Assembly: GCA_964392115.1 (NCBI GenBank)
Contig: CAYMOU010000026.1
Location: forward strand, 1-28,717
Length of the DNA: 28,717 nt
DNA from: CAYXWM01 sp964392115
GTDB taxonomy: Bacteria > Bacillota > Clostridia > Lachnospirales > WRBF01
Direction: 5' to 3'
Shown here: positions 8,523 through 16,339 of the stretch, in pieces
Layout: each line of letters begins with the position of its first letter
Position numbering within the stretch: position 1 is the first letter of the stretch
Translations under genes and position numbers: made by a program
Notes under the pieces: model-generated
What the model was told of the DNA's origin: nothing
Seen by the model: the letters and a program-made list of their open reading frames with translations, nothing else
The model's database searches: none

Positions 8523-9677
8523 ATGAAAGCCTTTGATAATATAATGAATACATACAACCGCTTTCCTTTGGTGTTGACCAAGGGCAGCGGTATGTATGTT
8601 TATGACCACCAAGGCAAAGAATATTTGGACTTTGTGGCAGGTATAGCCGTTAACGCTTTGGGCCACGGGCATAAGGGGCTTGCGGAAGTTATAGCCAAAC
8701 AAGCCGAAACCTTAATTCATGTTTCAAATTTATACTGGACAGAACCGCAACTGTCACTGGCTGAGAAACTTACGGGAAACTCCTGCTTTGATAGGGTATT
8801 TTTCTGCAACTCCGGTGCGGAAGCCGTAGAAGGTGCGCTGAAATTATCCCGTAAATACGGCAAGGGACGTTATGAAATAATTTGCATGGAAAACTCCTTC
8901 CATGGGCGTACTTTCGGTGCGGTCACAGCCACCGGGCAAAAGAAATACCAAGCCGGCTTGGAGCCCATGCTGCCGGGTATAGTTCATGTACCTTTTAACG
9001 ATTTTGAAGCACTGAAAGCGGCGGTAAACGAAAAAACCTGTGCCGTACTTTTAGAGCCGGTTCAAGGCGAAGGCGGTATTAAGGCCGCAAATAAAGAATA
9101 TCTGCAAAATGTACGCAAACTTTGCGACGAAAAAGATTTGCTTCTGGTATTCGACGAAATTCAATGCGGCGTGGGACGTTGCGGAACCTTGTTTGCACAT
9201 GACAGCTTTGGTGTAAAACCGGACGTGATAACCTTGGCTAAAGGTTTGGCCGGCGGTGTTCCCATAGGAGCCATGCTTGCTGTAGAGAAAGCGGCACAGG
9301 CCTTTGCACCCGGTGACCATGCCTCTACCTTCGGCGGAAATCCCTTGGCAACTGCCGCTGCGGACTATGTGATAAGCCAACTAACCGGCGGATTACTTGA
9401 AAACGTTAACAAACAAAGCAAATACCTTATGGAAAAGCTGCAAGCCCTTAAAGAAAAATTCCCGGTTATAACGGATGTACGTGGCTTGGGCTTAATGCTG
9501 GGTATAGAATTGTCCGTAGCCACCGCTCCTATTATAGGCAAATGCTTGGAAAACGGGCTGCTGTTGGTAGGATCAGGCACCAATGTAATTCGTTTTGTTC
9601 CTCCTTTTATACTGAAAGAGGAAGACACAGACAAAGCTATGGAAATATTGTCTAAGGCTTTGGAAAGTTGTATATAA
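8523..9677 (+). CDS. argD: Acetylornithine aminotransferase
   Basis: PLP-dependent transfer of an amino group from glutamate to N-acetylglutamate semialdehyde, giving N-acetylornithine. Class III aminotransferase marks are all present: the phosphate-binding segment CNSGAEAVEGALKLSR (95-110), NSFHGRT (124-130), the cofactor aspartate in LLVFDEIQCGVGR, and Lys240 in TLAKGLAGGVPIGAM as the Schiff-base lysine. The length of 384 residues is usual for ArgD. AAGGAGG is upstream of the ATG. It is the last gene of the operon and is followed by a strong terminator. Confidence 0.97.
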   Translation: MKAFDNIMNTYNRFPLVLTKGSGMYVYDHQGKEYLDFVAGIAVNALGHGHKGLAEVIAKQAETLIHVSNLYWTEPQLSLAEKLTGNSCFDRVFFCNSGAEAVEGALKLSRKYGKGRYEIICMENSFHGRTFGAVTATGQKKYQAGLEPMLPGIVHVPFNDFEALKAAVNEKTCAVLLEPVQGEGGIKAANKEYLQNVRKLCDEKDLLLVFDEIQCGVGRCGTLFAHDSFGVKPDVITLAKGLAGGVPIGAMLAVEKAAQAFAPGDHASTFGGNPLATAAADYVISQLTGGLLENVNKQSKYLMEKLQALKEKFPVITDVRGLGLMLGIELSVATAPIIGKCLENGLLLVGSGTNVIRFVPPFILKEEDTDKAMEILSKALESCI

Positions 9678-9697
9678 ATACAGTTATAAACAAAAAA

Positions 9698-9727
9698 CCT
9701 TGAGATTTGGCTCTCAAGGCTTTTTTG
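9698..9727. terminator. Bidirectional terminator between argD and the GH18 gene
   Basis: Stem CCTTGAGA / TCTCAAGG with a 6-base loop, followed by CTTTTTTG on the plus strand and preceded by CAAAAAA, so it has a T-run in both directions. It serves two convergent genes. Confidence 0.9.
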
Positions 9728-9740
9728 TTTGTTGAAATAA

Positions 9741-11759
9741 CTATCTGGGTTCGATAATAGTTCTGGGTTGTTCTTGACCCTCGTATTCAAGAGGTTGAAG
9801 CGGACGTATTGGAACTGCGCTTAATTTGTTAAGCACGTCTTGAAGTTCTGTTTGGGTTACGGGAGAATTGGGGAAGAATTGTCCGATGGCATCTGTGCGA
9901 ATAATGCCAAGCTCTATATATTTATTAACTGCATAGTAAGCGTCGGGGTTATCTTCTTTGCTTATATCCCAAACCTTATCGCTTTCAAAGTTTACCGTAT
10001 CCGGCAAGTCGAACAGTTTATCCAGACAGTCAACCAATTCTGCTCTGGTCATAGGCTCGTCGGGATAGAATTTGTTCCAGCGGTCGGGCTTGATTATGCC
10101 GTATTTTCTTGCCTTTGCCACATAGTATTTATTGGGATGGTTTTCGGCTATATCGTTAAAGTTAAAGTCAATGCTTGAAATTTCCGGCAAGCTTGATGCA
10201 TAAATCATCAATTGTTTAATTGCCTCGCTTCTGGTTAAAATGCCTGCATTGTTTTGACCCTGATTGGGGTTACCGTTAGGATTAATTCTTGCATAGTTCA
10301 ATATAGGCGATTGGTCGAAATCAAGAGAGTTTTTATCATTTTCGCCGTAAAGAGAGATGTCGTACAAACTTGTGTTATTGGCAGAATCTTCAGTATTGTC
10401 GGGCAGAACGGTTGGGTCAACAACTTCTATCTTAATGATTTCGGTTTGTACCATACCCTTTTGCTCGTCAAAAGTTTCTGCGGATGTCCAATTTCTGATA
10501 ACAGTTTTCTCTTTTTTGTTTTGTCCCGGAGCCGATTCGTTAGGTTTGGGAGGTTTGGGTGTAGGAGTTGGAGTTGGCTCGGGTGCCGGCGTAGGTGTGG
10601 GAGCCGGTGTTGGTGTAGGAGCCGGAGTGGGTGCCGGGGTAGGTGTGGGCGCCGGGGTTGGTGTAGGCGCCGGGGTAGGTGTAGGAGTAGGTGCCGGGGT
10701 TGGCGTAGGTTGCGGGGCAGCTACGGTTTTGTAATTGGCATATTCTACCCATACTTCTTTTGTATCCTGACCCAAAGCCCAACTTCCCGAGCCTCTGAGG
10801 TTATATCTGTTAACCAAGTCCAATTTCCAGGCTGTTGCTGTTATATCGTCATACCAAATTTCGTATTCGCCGGGTGTCAATATCCTGCCACCCCAGAGTT
10901 TGGGCGCTACTTCGTTTGAAGTAAGGATAAGTTTAACCTGTGCCGATTGTTTGTCGGGGTAATAAGTCTTGGTGGTATTGTAGTTTTCCAGCAAGTTCTT
11001 TACGTCAAGGCTGGTTACTCCGTTGCCGCCCACCGCATCGCCTGTTTTCCAGTAACGGCCGAAGAAGGGCAGACCCAGAACTATTTTGTCCGGTGTGGTA
11101 TATTTAAGTGCGTATTGTACTGATTTATCAACGAAGGTACTGCTGGCAATAGGCCCCGGGGCACTGCCGTAGTAGGATTCGTCGTAGCCCATAATCATAA
11201 GATAATCGGCATATTTGCTTAAAGCCGCATAGTCATAAGAACCGTGCCAGCCTTGGGTCCAGCCGTAGGGGTTTGCCGCAACCGAAACCGTAATCATTTT
11301 GTTGGGCATACGTTCCCTTAAACGCTTTACAAAATTGGTGTAGGCATCACGGTGAAGATGAGACACATTTTCAATATCAACGTTGATACCGTCAATGTTA
11401 TAAGTATTTATTAAGTTTGCTACTTGTGCGGTAAGGGCTTCTGTGTTATCCAGAGCGATAACCCCTAAGTTTCTGTCCCAGTGGTTGCTGATAAAGGGTA
11501 TAACCGCAATGTTTTTGTCATGCATAGCGTTGATGAAATTGGCATCAACTTTAGGCGCATACAAGCTGCCGTCAGGATTAATGTCAAAATAGTCCGGTGA
11601 GACGCTGTTCAGCACGCCGTCGGTATTACCCACGTTTGTTTTGTATTGGGTGGTGGTGCCGCCGAACAAAAATGACATTGCGTATTCATGGGCAAAAGCA
11701 GGCGTAGTTAGGCTTACTGCCAGTACCATTGCCGAAAAAATCTTAATGAATTTTTTCAA
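9741..11759 (-). CDS. Secreted GH18 glycosidase with Pro-Thr linker and SLH anchor
   Basis: Probable cell-surface glycoside hydrolase family 18 enzyme, likely acting on peptidoglycan or chitin-like N-acetylglucosamine polymers. Order: signal peptide (1-23, cleavage after PAFA), GH18 barrel (about 25-340) with DGINVDIE at 123-130 (Glu130 the catalytic acid) and a late GSWALG strand, a PTPTPA-repeat linker (about 349-406), a low-complexity segment, then two SLH-type repeats (about 506-648) that would bind secondary wall polymer. The barrel resembles the YaaH/spore-germination branch, where Asn replaces the middle Asp of DxxDxDxE. The start is taken as TTG at 11757-11759, seven bases after AGGAGG and giving a clean LKKFIKIF signal sequence; the in-frame ATG at 11834 has no ribosome site. 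The gene converges on argD. Confidence 0.9.
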   Translation of the reverse strand: MKKFIKIFSAMVLAVSLTTPAFAHEYAMSFLFGGTTTQYKTNVGNTDGVLNSVSPDYFDINPDGSLYAPKVDANFINAMHDKNIAVIPFISNHWDRNLGVIALDNTEALTAQVANLINTYNIDGINVDIENVSHLHRDAYTNFVKRLRERMPNKMITVSVAANPYGWTQGWHGSYDYAALSKYADYLMIMGYDESYYGSAPGPIASSTFVDKSVQYALKYTTPDKIVLGLPFFGRYWKTGDAVGGNGVTSLDVKNLLENYNTTKTYYPDKQSAQVKLILTSNEVAPKLWGGRILTPGEYEIWYDDITATAWKLDLVNRYNLRGSGSWALGQDTKEVWVEYANYKTVAAPQPTPTPAPTPTPTPAPTPTPAPTPTPAPTPAPTPTPAPTPTPAPEPTPTPTPKPPKPNESAPGQNKKEKTVIRNWTSAETFDEQKGMVQTEIIKIEVVDPTVLPDNTEDSANNTSLYDISLYGENDKNSLDFDQSPILNYARINPNGNPNQGQNNAGILTRSEAIKQLMIYASSLPEISSIDFNFNDIAENHPNKYYVAKARKYGIIKPDRWNKFYPDEPMTRAELVDCLDKLFDLPDTVNFESDKVWDISKEDNPDAYYAVNKYIELGIIRTDAIGQFFPNSPVTQTELQDVLNKLSAVPIRPLQPLEYEGQEQPRTIIEPR
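10545..10715 (-). repeat. In-frame tandem repeat encoding the Pro-Thr-Ala linker
   Basis: Imperfect 6- and 12-base units, often grouped as 18 bases encoding PTPTPA, repeated within the GH18 gene. Repeat copy number is likely to vary between strains. Antisense frames over it are open only because of the composition and are not genes. Confidence 0.85.
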
Positions 11760-12137
11760 TTCAATTCCTCCTTTTCTGGTATTTAGTGTTTGTTGAAATA
11801 TGTTGAATATTCCTATAAAAATTTGTAAGTTCATAGAAGGTAAGGTTAATACCGGAATATAAATACGCTGATTAATACTTGGTTCGAAAACTTCCTATGC
11901 CGAAATTTTCAAAACCTCCACACGTCAATTCTCCTTTCGACAAAATAAATTTTACGATTTTTAACATAAAATCTTTTTCACTCGGCAAATTAATGATATA
12001 CTAAAAATAATGCTAAAAAATAAGTCGAAATTAGAAAATAAATATAGATTAAATTTTATTCTAAAACTGTTTCCGTATAAGAAAACGTCTTTACTGCGGT
12101 CAAAAACCGAACCGAGGTAAAATTTGGAGGTGCAAAC
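11760..12137. other. Divergent intergenic region, GH18 gene / parA
   Basis: 378 bases between divergent genes, strongly AT-rich. Besides the ribosome sites of both genes and one candidate parA promoter, I see no RNA gene, no parS-like palindrome and no clear promoter for the GH18 gene. A short AAAGGAG-like site at about 11935 on the minus strand leads only to frames that stop within a few codons. Confidence 0.6.
11974..12002 (+). promoter_or_regulatory. Candidate extended -10 promoter for parAB
   Basis: TGATATACT (11994-12002) fits the extended -10 pattern TGnTATAnT. The matching -35 position (11974-11979, TTTTTC) is poor. It gives a leader of about 130 bases before parA. Confidence 0.4.
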
Positions 12138-12911
12138 TTGGGTAGAATAATAGCAATAGCCAATCAAAAGGGTGGTGTGGGCAAGACCACCACAAGCGTT
12201 AACCTATCGGCCTGTTTGGCACAGGCAGGCAAAAAGGTGCTTGTGGTGGACTGTGACCCTCAAGGAAACACCACTTCCGGCTTGGGCATAGAAAAAAACG
12301 AACTGAACTGTATGCTTTATCATCTGATAATCGGAGAAAAAACCCTAGACGAGGTTATAAGAAAGACCTGCGTGGAAAACTTGGACATATTGCCGTCAAA
12401 CATAAATCTGGCCGGTGCCGAGGTTGATTTGATAGGCTACGAAGAAAGAGAATACATATTAAAAAACGCCTTGATAAAGCCCAAGGCATATTATGACTTT
12501 ATTTTGATAGACTGTCCGCCGTCCCTTAACGTGCTGACGATAAATGCTCTGACAGCGGCGGATTCTATTCTGGTGCCCATACAATGCGAATATTACGCTC
12601 TGGAGGGCTTAACCCAGTTGTTCCACACCATAAATTTGGTGCAAAGAAAGCTTAACCCAAAACTGGAGATAGAGGGCGTTGTTTTCACCATGTATGACCC
12701 AAGAACCAATCTTTCCATGCAGGTGGTGGAAGAAGTTAAGGAACACTTGGGCAGCTCTGTCTACAGATGTATTATCCCCAGAAATGTTAGGTTAAGCGAA
12801 GCTCCCAGCCACGGCTTGCCCATTACTTTATATGATAAAAAATCCAAGGGTGCGGAAGGTTATGTTCTGCTGGCGGATGAAGTAATCAAAAACGCCCATA
12901 TGTACTTATAA
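12138..12911 (+). CDS. parA: ParA/Soj chromosome-partition ATPase
   Basis: A deviant-Walker ATPase that binds DNA without sequence specificity and moves ParB-parS complexes during chromosome segregation; in Firmicutes (Soj) it also adjusts DnaA activity. KGGVGKTTTSVNL (11-23) has both signature lysines, K11 and K16. VVDCDPQGNTTSGLG and LIDCPPSLNVLTINAL follow in normal order. It has 257 residues, the size of chromosomal Soj, without the N-terminal DNA-binding domain of plasmid ParA. The start is TTG at 12138-12140, seven bases after GGAGG; no ATG fits. parB follows after 56 bp. Confidence 0.95.
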   Translation: MGRIIAIANQKGGVGKTTTSVNLSACLAQAGKKVLVVDCDPQGNTTSGLGIEKNELNCMLYHLIIGEKTLDEVIRKTCVENLDILPSNINLAGAEVDLIGYEEREYILKNALIKPKAYYDFILIDCPPSLNVLTINALTAADSILVPIQCEYYALEGLTQLFHTINLVQRKLNPKLEIEGVVFTMYDPRTNLSMQVVEEVKEHLGSSVYRCIIPRNVRLSEAPSHGLPITLYDKKSKGAEGYVLLADEVIKNAHMYL

Positions 12912-12967
12912 TAAAGCCTTTTTTATAACTTATACACACAAAATACAGCTTTTCGAAGGAGGTAAAT

Positions 12968-13828
12968 ATGTCCGGTACTCGCAAAGCCCTTGGCAAGGGC
13001 ATAGGTATGCTGATTCCCACGGAAAGTCCTAAAACCGAGGACAAATCGGGCGTAATAGAAGTTGATATAAATAAAATCGAGCCCAACAAAATGCAACCCC
13101 GTAAATATTTCGACGAGGATTCTTTATTCGAGCTTGCCGAATCCCTGAAAACTTTCGGCTTAATACAGCCATTAATAGTTAAGGAAGAGGACGGTTATTA
13201 CTCCATTATCGCCGGTGAACGCCGCTGGCGTGCGGCAAGAATTGCAAAACTGCCCACTTTGCCGGTAATTATCAAGGAATACAACGCCGTTGAAATGCTA
13301 CAGGTGGCCTTAATCGAAAACATACAACGCAAGGACCTAAACCCTGTTGAGGAAGCCCAATGCTACAAACGTCTGATTGAGGAGTATTTTTTCAGCCAAG
13401 AAGACGTAGCAGCTAAAATCGGTAAAAGCCGCAGTTCAGTATCAAACGCCATAAGCCTTTTAAACCTTGACGAAAGAGTGCAAAACTTTATAATCGAAGG
13501 GAAATTGTCCGTGGCTAAAGGCCGTGCGTTGCTCACTCTCAACGATAATTATTTTCAATTTGAACTGGCAGAAAAAATAATAGAAGAGGACCTGTCTCTT
13601 AAAGATATAGAAAAACTAATAGCCGGGATAAACGAAAACGCCCAACCACAAAAGACCCGGCCCGAAAAAAACACCCACTTTGTTCAAGCCGAACAGGACT
13701 TAAAACAAATTTTGGGCACCAAAGTAATTATTAAGGACAGAAAAAACAAAGGCAAAATCGAAATTGAGTACTATTCAAACGAGGAATTGGACAGGCTTAT
13801 GTCCATGTTCAAAAGAATAGCACCCTAG
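12968..13828 (+). CDS. parB: ParB/Spo0J partition protein
   Basis: Binds parS sites, spreads as a CTP-dependent clamp and loads SMC at the origin region. It shows the CTP-binding/arginine motif GERRWRAAR (83-91), an IENIQRKDLNPVEEA segment (116-130), a helix-turn-helix at about 143-164 (SQEDVAAKIGKSRSSVSNAI) and a short C-terminal dimerisation region. 286 residues is typical. AGGAGG precedes the ATG. No parS sequence was found in the window. The cassette usually maps near oriC, but neighbours typical of that location (rsmG, mnmG, dnaA) are not seen here. Confidence 0.95.
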   Translation: MSGTRKALGKGIGMLIPTESPKTEDKSGVIEVDINKIEPNKMQPRKYFDEDSLFELAESLKTFGLIQPLIVKEEDGYYSIIAGERRWRAARIAKLPTLPVIIKEYNAVEMLQVALIENIQRKDLNPVEEAQCYKRLIEEYFFSQEDVAAKIGKSRSSVSNAISLLNLDERVQNFIIEGKLSVAKGRALLTLNDNYFQFELAEKIIEEDLSLKDIEKLIAGINENAQPQKTRPEKNTHFVQAEQDLKQILGTKVIIKDRKNKGKIEIEYYSNEELDRLMSMFKRIAP

Positions 13829-13865
13829 CAAGCCTTGCAACATTTTTAAACTTGGAGCTGATTGA

Positions 13866-14360
13866 ATGAATTTTTTTAGCACGGAAGTTCTTGTGGTAGT
13901 TTTGATTGTACTGACGGCGGCTTTGCTGGCCCTTTGCATAGTCAATACCGTTACTATATTTAAGGTAAAAAACCGGGTAAATAAATTTTTCGGAGAACGT
14001 GGCGGCCTTAGGGATGTGGAAACCATGCTTGAGGAGCATTTGGAGAATAACAAAATGTTGGATCAAAAATTCGACATGATTTCCGAATCCATAGAATCCA
14101 TTAATGCTCGCCTTGCCAAATGCCTACAAAACGTAAGCTTGGTGCGCTACAACCCTTTTGAAGATATGGGCGGCGATTTCTCCTATGCTTTGGCTTTGCT
14201 GGACGAAAACTACGACGGCATTATTTTAAACGGGCTACACGCCAGAGACTATTGCCATACCTACGCAAAATCCATTGAAGGGCTGAATTCCGAATATCCC
14301 TTGTCAAAGGAAGAAAAACAGGCCTTAACCAAGGCCGCTATGGACCACGAAAAAAATTAA
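13866..14360 (+). CDS. DUF4446 membrane-anchored protein downstream of parB
   Basis: A 164-residue protein with one N-terminal membrane helix (about 7-29), a short predicted coiled coil (about 45-80) and a C-terminal domain with VRYNPFEDMGGDFSYALALLDE, which I recognise as the DUF4446 signature. The function of the family is unknown. It commonly follows parA-parB in Clostridia, as here, 37 bp after parB, suggesting a link with chromosome or origin positioning at the membrane. The ATG is eight bases after GGAG. Confidence 0.8.
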   Translation: MNFFSTEVLVVVLIVLTAALLALCIVNTVTIFKVKNRVNKFFGERGGLRDVETMLEEHLENNKMLDQKFDMISESIESINARLAKCLQNVSLVRYNPFEDMGGDFSYALALLDENYDGIILNGLHARDYCHTYAKSIEGLNSEYPLSKEEKQALTKAAMDHEKN

Positions 14361-14369
14361 CATTCAGCC

Positions 14370-14422
14370 AAAGACCTTTTTATTTGCGTTTCCTTGACGG
14401 GTTCGCCTATAAAAAGGTCTTT
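14370..14422 (+). terminator. Long inverted repeat after DUF4446 gene, possible terminator
   Basis: Perfect 14-base arms AAAGACCTTTTTAT and ATAAAAAGGTCTTT around a 25-base centre that itself has a GCG/CGC and CC/GG mini-stem. A short T-run (CTTTTAAAAT) follows. It lies ten bases after the stop. The loop is longer than usual for a terminator, so it could be a small structured repeat instead. Confidence 0.5.
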
Positions 14423-14474
14423 TAAAATAAATTTATCTAATGTCAATTTTTATACATCAATCTCATAGAATATC

Positions 14475-14480
14475 TATAAT
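14475..14480 (+). promoter_or_regulatory. Isolated -10 element before the Met-rich gene
   Basis: TATAAT about 100 bases before the small gene at 14578, without a good sigma-A -35. This may be an activator-dependent or alternative-sigma promoter, or chance. Confidence 0.3.
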
Positions 14481-14513
14481 AGTTATTGCACCGCAGTAAC
14501 TTTTGTTTTTTAA

Positions 14514-14549
14514 CGGTAAACGCCGGTTGTATTCTAACCCGGTTTACCG
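14514..14549 (+). other. Leader hairpin of the Met-rich gene
   Basis: CGGTAAACGCCGG pairs with CCGGTTTACCG (11 bp with a two-base bulge; 12-base loop). It ends 16 bases before the AGGAGG of the next gene and is not followed by a T-run, so an RNA-level role or an operator fits better than a terminator. Confidence 0.5.
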
Positions 14550-14577
14550 CCTAAAGATATTTTTGAGGAGGCTGTAT

Positions 14578-14730
14578 ATGAACGGTTTTAACAATCCCAT
14601 GATGATGATGTTGTTAATCATGATGATGCAAGGCGGAATGGCCGGAAACGACATGCTTATGCTTATGCTTATAATGATGATGATGTCCGGCGGCAATGGC
14701 AGCTACAAAATGATGGAAGCGGGAATGTAG
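14578..14730 (+). CDS. 50-residue methionine-rich hydrophobic peptide, unknown function
   Basis: Not a family I recognise. Nineteen of 50 residues are methionine (38%). Two short hydrophobic Met/Leu/Ile stretches (about 8-17 and 26-36) are separated by QGGMAGND, with a small polar tail containing SGGNGSYK. It could be one helical hairpin in or on the membrane, or a Met-thioether surface able to hold a soft metal or act as an oxidant sink; these are inferences. It looks translated: AGGAGG (14566-14571) is six bases before the ATG, and a longer in-frame start at 14503 has no such site. The next gene starts 19 bases downstream and is also Met-rich. Confidence 0.72.
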   Translation: MNGFNNPMMMMLLIMMMQGGMAGNDMLMLMLIMMMMSGGNGSYKMMEAGM

Positions 14731-14749
14731 GAGGAGGACATGAACTGAT

Positions 14750-15211
14750 ATGGATATGTTCAAAATGTTTGAGCAGGCCATGAGTTTGTCCGAAATGTTT
14801 AAGGAGCAAGCAGGAAACCAAGACACCGAACAAAATTCCGGACCCGACTTTCAAAAACTTATGCAAATGATGCAAATGTTCAATTCTTTTAATCAAACCG
14901 GGAATCAATCCGAAAACTTACATACTTCGAATCCGCAAACTCCCGACCTTTCCTGGCAAATTATGTGCATAAACGCCGCCTTGCCTTATTTGGAGTTTAG
15001 GTTTCAAAAAATTCTGGGTATCATGATTAGGTTCATGGAACTGCAAAATATCCTCGAGCTTACAGAGGAATCCGTCGATATGCATTATCGTCACGATTGG
15101 CGCCAAGGTATGCTTAACGCTATGAAGCCTTTTGTATCCCCGGCCAATCAACAAAAGATTGATTTCCTGATTAAATTTATTGAGCTTACAGATATACGAA
15201 ACGGAATATAA
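14750..15211 (+). CDS. Met/Gln-rich 153-residue protein of unknown function
   Basis: No family recognised with confidence. Residues 1-60 are polar and rich in Met, Phe, Gln and Asn (MFKMFEQAM, LMQMMQMFNSFNQ); about 65-105 is amphipathic or hydrophobic; the C-terminus (about 118-153) reads as helices with the pattern MLNAMKPFVSPANQQKIDFL. There are about 15 methionines and no signal peptide. The pairing and shared composition with the preceding peptide suggest a joint function. The ribosome site is odd: AGGAGG lies 12 bases before the ATG at 14750, with an intervening ATG-AAC-TGA at 14740. A start at 14756 would be even further away. A terminator follows. Confidence 0.75.
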   Translation: MDMFKMFEQAMSLSEMFKEQAGNQDTEQNSGPDFQKLMQMMQMFNSFNQTGNQSENLHTSNPQTPDLSWQIMCINAALPYLEFRFQKILGIMIRFMELQNILELTEESVDMHYRHDWRQGMLNAMKPFVSPANQQKIDFLIKFIELTDIRNGI

Positions 15212-15222
15212 GGTTTAAATTT

Positions 15223-15250
15223 AAAAAAGCTGACCGGAGTCAGCTTTTTT
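15223..15250. terminator. Bidirectional terminator
   Basis: AAAAAAGCTGAC, loop CGGA, GTCAGCTTTTTT: a perfect 12-base inverted repeat with A and T flanks, lying between two convergent genes. Confidence 0.92.
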
Positions 15251-15263
15251 TATTTGTTAAGAT

Positions 15264-16076
15264 TTATAATAAAATTCTTGCCATCATATACATCAAAAAT
15301 ACGCAGAAAATCATATATGTAACACAGTAAGAAGCCAACATATAAACCAATTTGTCATCGTCCCAATTATGGGCATATTTAAAGCCTATAAAGGTAAATA
15401 TTACGGAAAGCAATATACCCATAGCGAAAAGGATAAAGGCAAAGCCTTCAAGCACAAAGATAAGCAAAGAACCTACCAATAATGTTACTGACATTGGTAT
15501 GGTAACAAAGCCGGCAAAACACAAGCCCTGTACAAAATCGAAGTTTTTATTGAATACCTTAACGTAAATCAAAGATGCTACCGCCATAAGCACGGTAAAC
15601 GCACCGGACATAATTATTGAAGTAAAGAAAATTTTAGCGTAAGGTACTAAGTCTCCGCCATAAGGCGAGAGAAATGCGCCGCCGAAAGGTAAGGAGCGCA
15701 TAAACACACCTATTATAGCGCTCATCATGGTAAACATAGATACCGTAAAAGCAATGGCAAAGATAGAGATTAAGCCCCAAGCCAAGCCTTGGTCACGTTT
15801 TTGATATAAAGACTTAACAGTGGTTGCAGGTTTTTTTATTGCATCGAAAAAGAAGGAAAACAAATTTGTAAGATATGATGCTTGTGCCGAATAAGCCTGC
15901 CCTTGAGGTTGACCCTGCATGGGATTATAAGCCGGAACCCCCGGTTGCATATTAACCCCGGGACGTGGCTGAACCTGAGGTTGCATATTAACCCCGGGCT
16001 GTGGACCGGGCATAGAGCAAGCACAAATTTGCCCTTCAGCCAAAGCGGAACCGCATTTGGTACAAAAATTTGCCAT
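15264..16076 (-). CDS. Zinc-ribbon plus Yip1-like multi-span membrane protein
   Basis: 270 residues. The N-terminus has a short zinc-ribbon-like motif, CTKC (5-8) and CAC (18-20). A Pro/Gln/Gly/Met linker with repeated PGVNMQP follows (about 23-65). Then comes a membrane domain with about five helices (98-126, 147-173, 183-207, 209-232, 243-267) resembling the Yip1 family of bacterial membrane proteins, whose function is poorly known. Start ATG has AGGAGGG upstream. Its leader begins right next to one copy of the 100-bp palindromic repeat (from 16100). No close functional neighbour; it converges on the Met-rich pair. Confidence 0.75.
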   Translation of the reverse strand: MANFCTKCGSALAEGQICACSMPGPQPGVNMQPQVQPRPGVNMQPGVPAYNPMQGQPQGQAYSAQASYLTNLFSFFFDAIKKPATTVKSLYQKRDQGLAWGLISIFAIAFTVSMFTMMSAIIGVFMRSLPFGGAFLSPYGGDLVPYAKIFFTSIIMSGAFTVLMAVASLIYVKVFNKNFDFVQGLCFAGFVTIPMSVTLLVGSLLIFVLEGFAFILFAMGILLSVIFTFIGFKYAHNWDDDKLVYMLASYCVTYMIFCVFLMYMMARILL

Positions 16077-16099
16077 AATAACCCTCCTAAATTAATGTG

Positions 16100-16201
16100 A
16101 TACTAATTCCATATTTAATGAAGGATAAAAATTTGCAAATTATCCTTGAATCTTTGTCTAAATTGCAAATTTTTATCTAATGTTTTAAATGGAATTAGTA
16201 T
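16100..16201 (+). repeat. MITE-like palindromic element, copy 1
   Basis: 102 bp with perfect 11-base ends ATACTAATTCC and GGAATTAGTAT. An internal perfect pair of GATAAAAATTTGCAA (left) with its complement TTGCAAATTTTTATC (right) makes most of the element one long hairpin. The outer TA on both sides could be a TA target duplication of the Tc1/IS630 kind. No coding capacity. Confidence 0.85.
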
Positions 16202-16202
16202 G

Positions 16203-16230
16203 AGTTGGTGAAAGTTAACTTCAACCAACT
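16203..16230. repeat. Near-perfect 28-bp palindrome
   Basis: AGTTGGT and ACCAACT flank the perfect palindrome AAGTTAACTT; two mismatched pairs. It has no loop, so it is more like a protein-binding site or repeat junction than an RNA hairpin. Confidence 0.5.
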
Positions 16231-16339
16231 TTCTGTAATAATCGCACATTTTTACATAAAAATCATGTAAAAACGTACTTATAACGTGAAAATCTCCGGG
16301 TAATTCTAATAGCCTCCGTAGAAATCACGTTACATTAAG

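Noticed and set aside
10254..10919. Open plus-strand frames opposite the GH18 gene
   Set aside because: They are by-products of the Pro-Thr repeat composition; they lack ribosome sites, and the minus-strand protein has clear domains.
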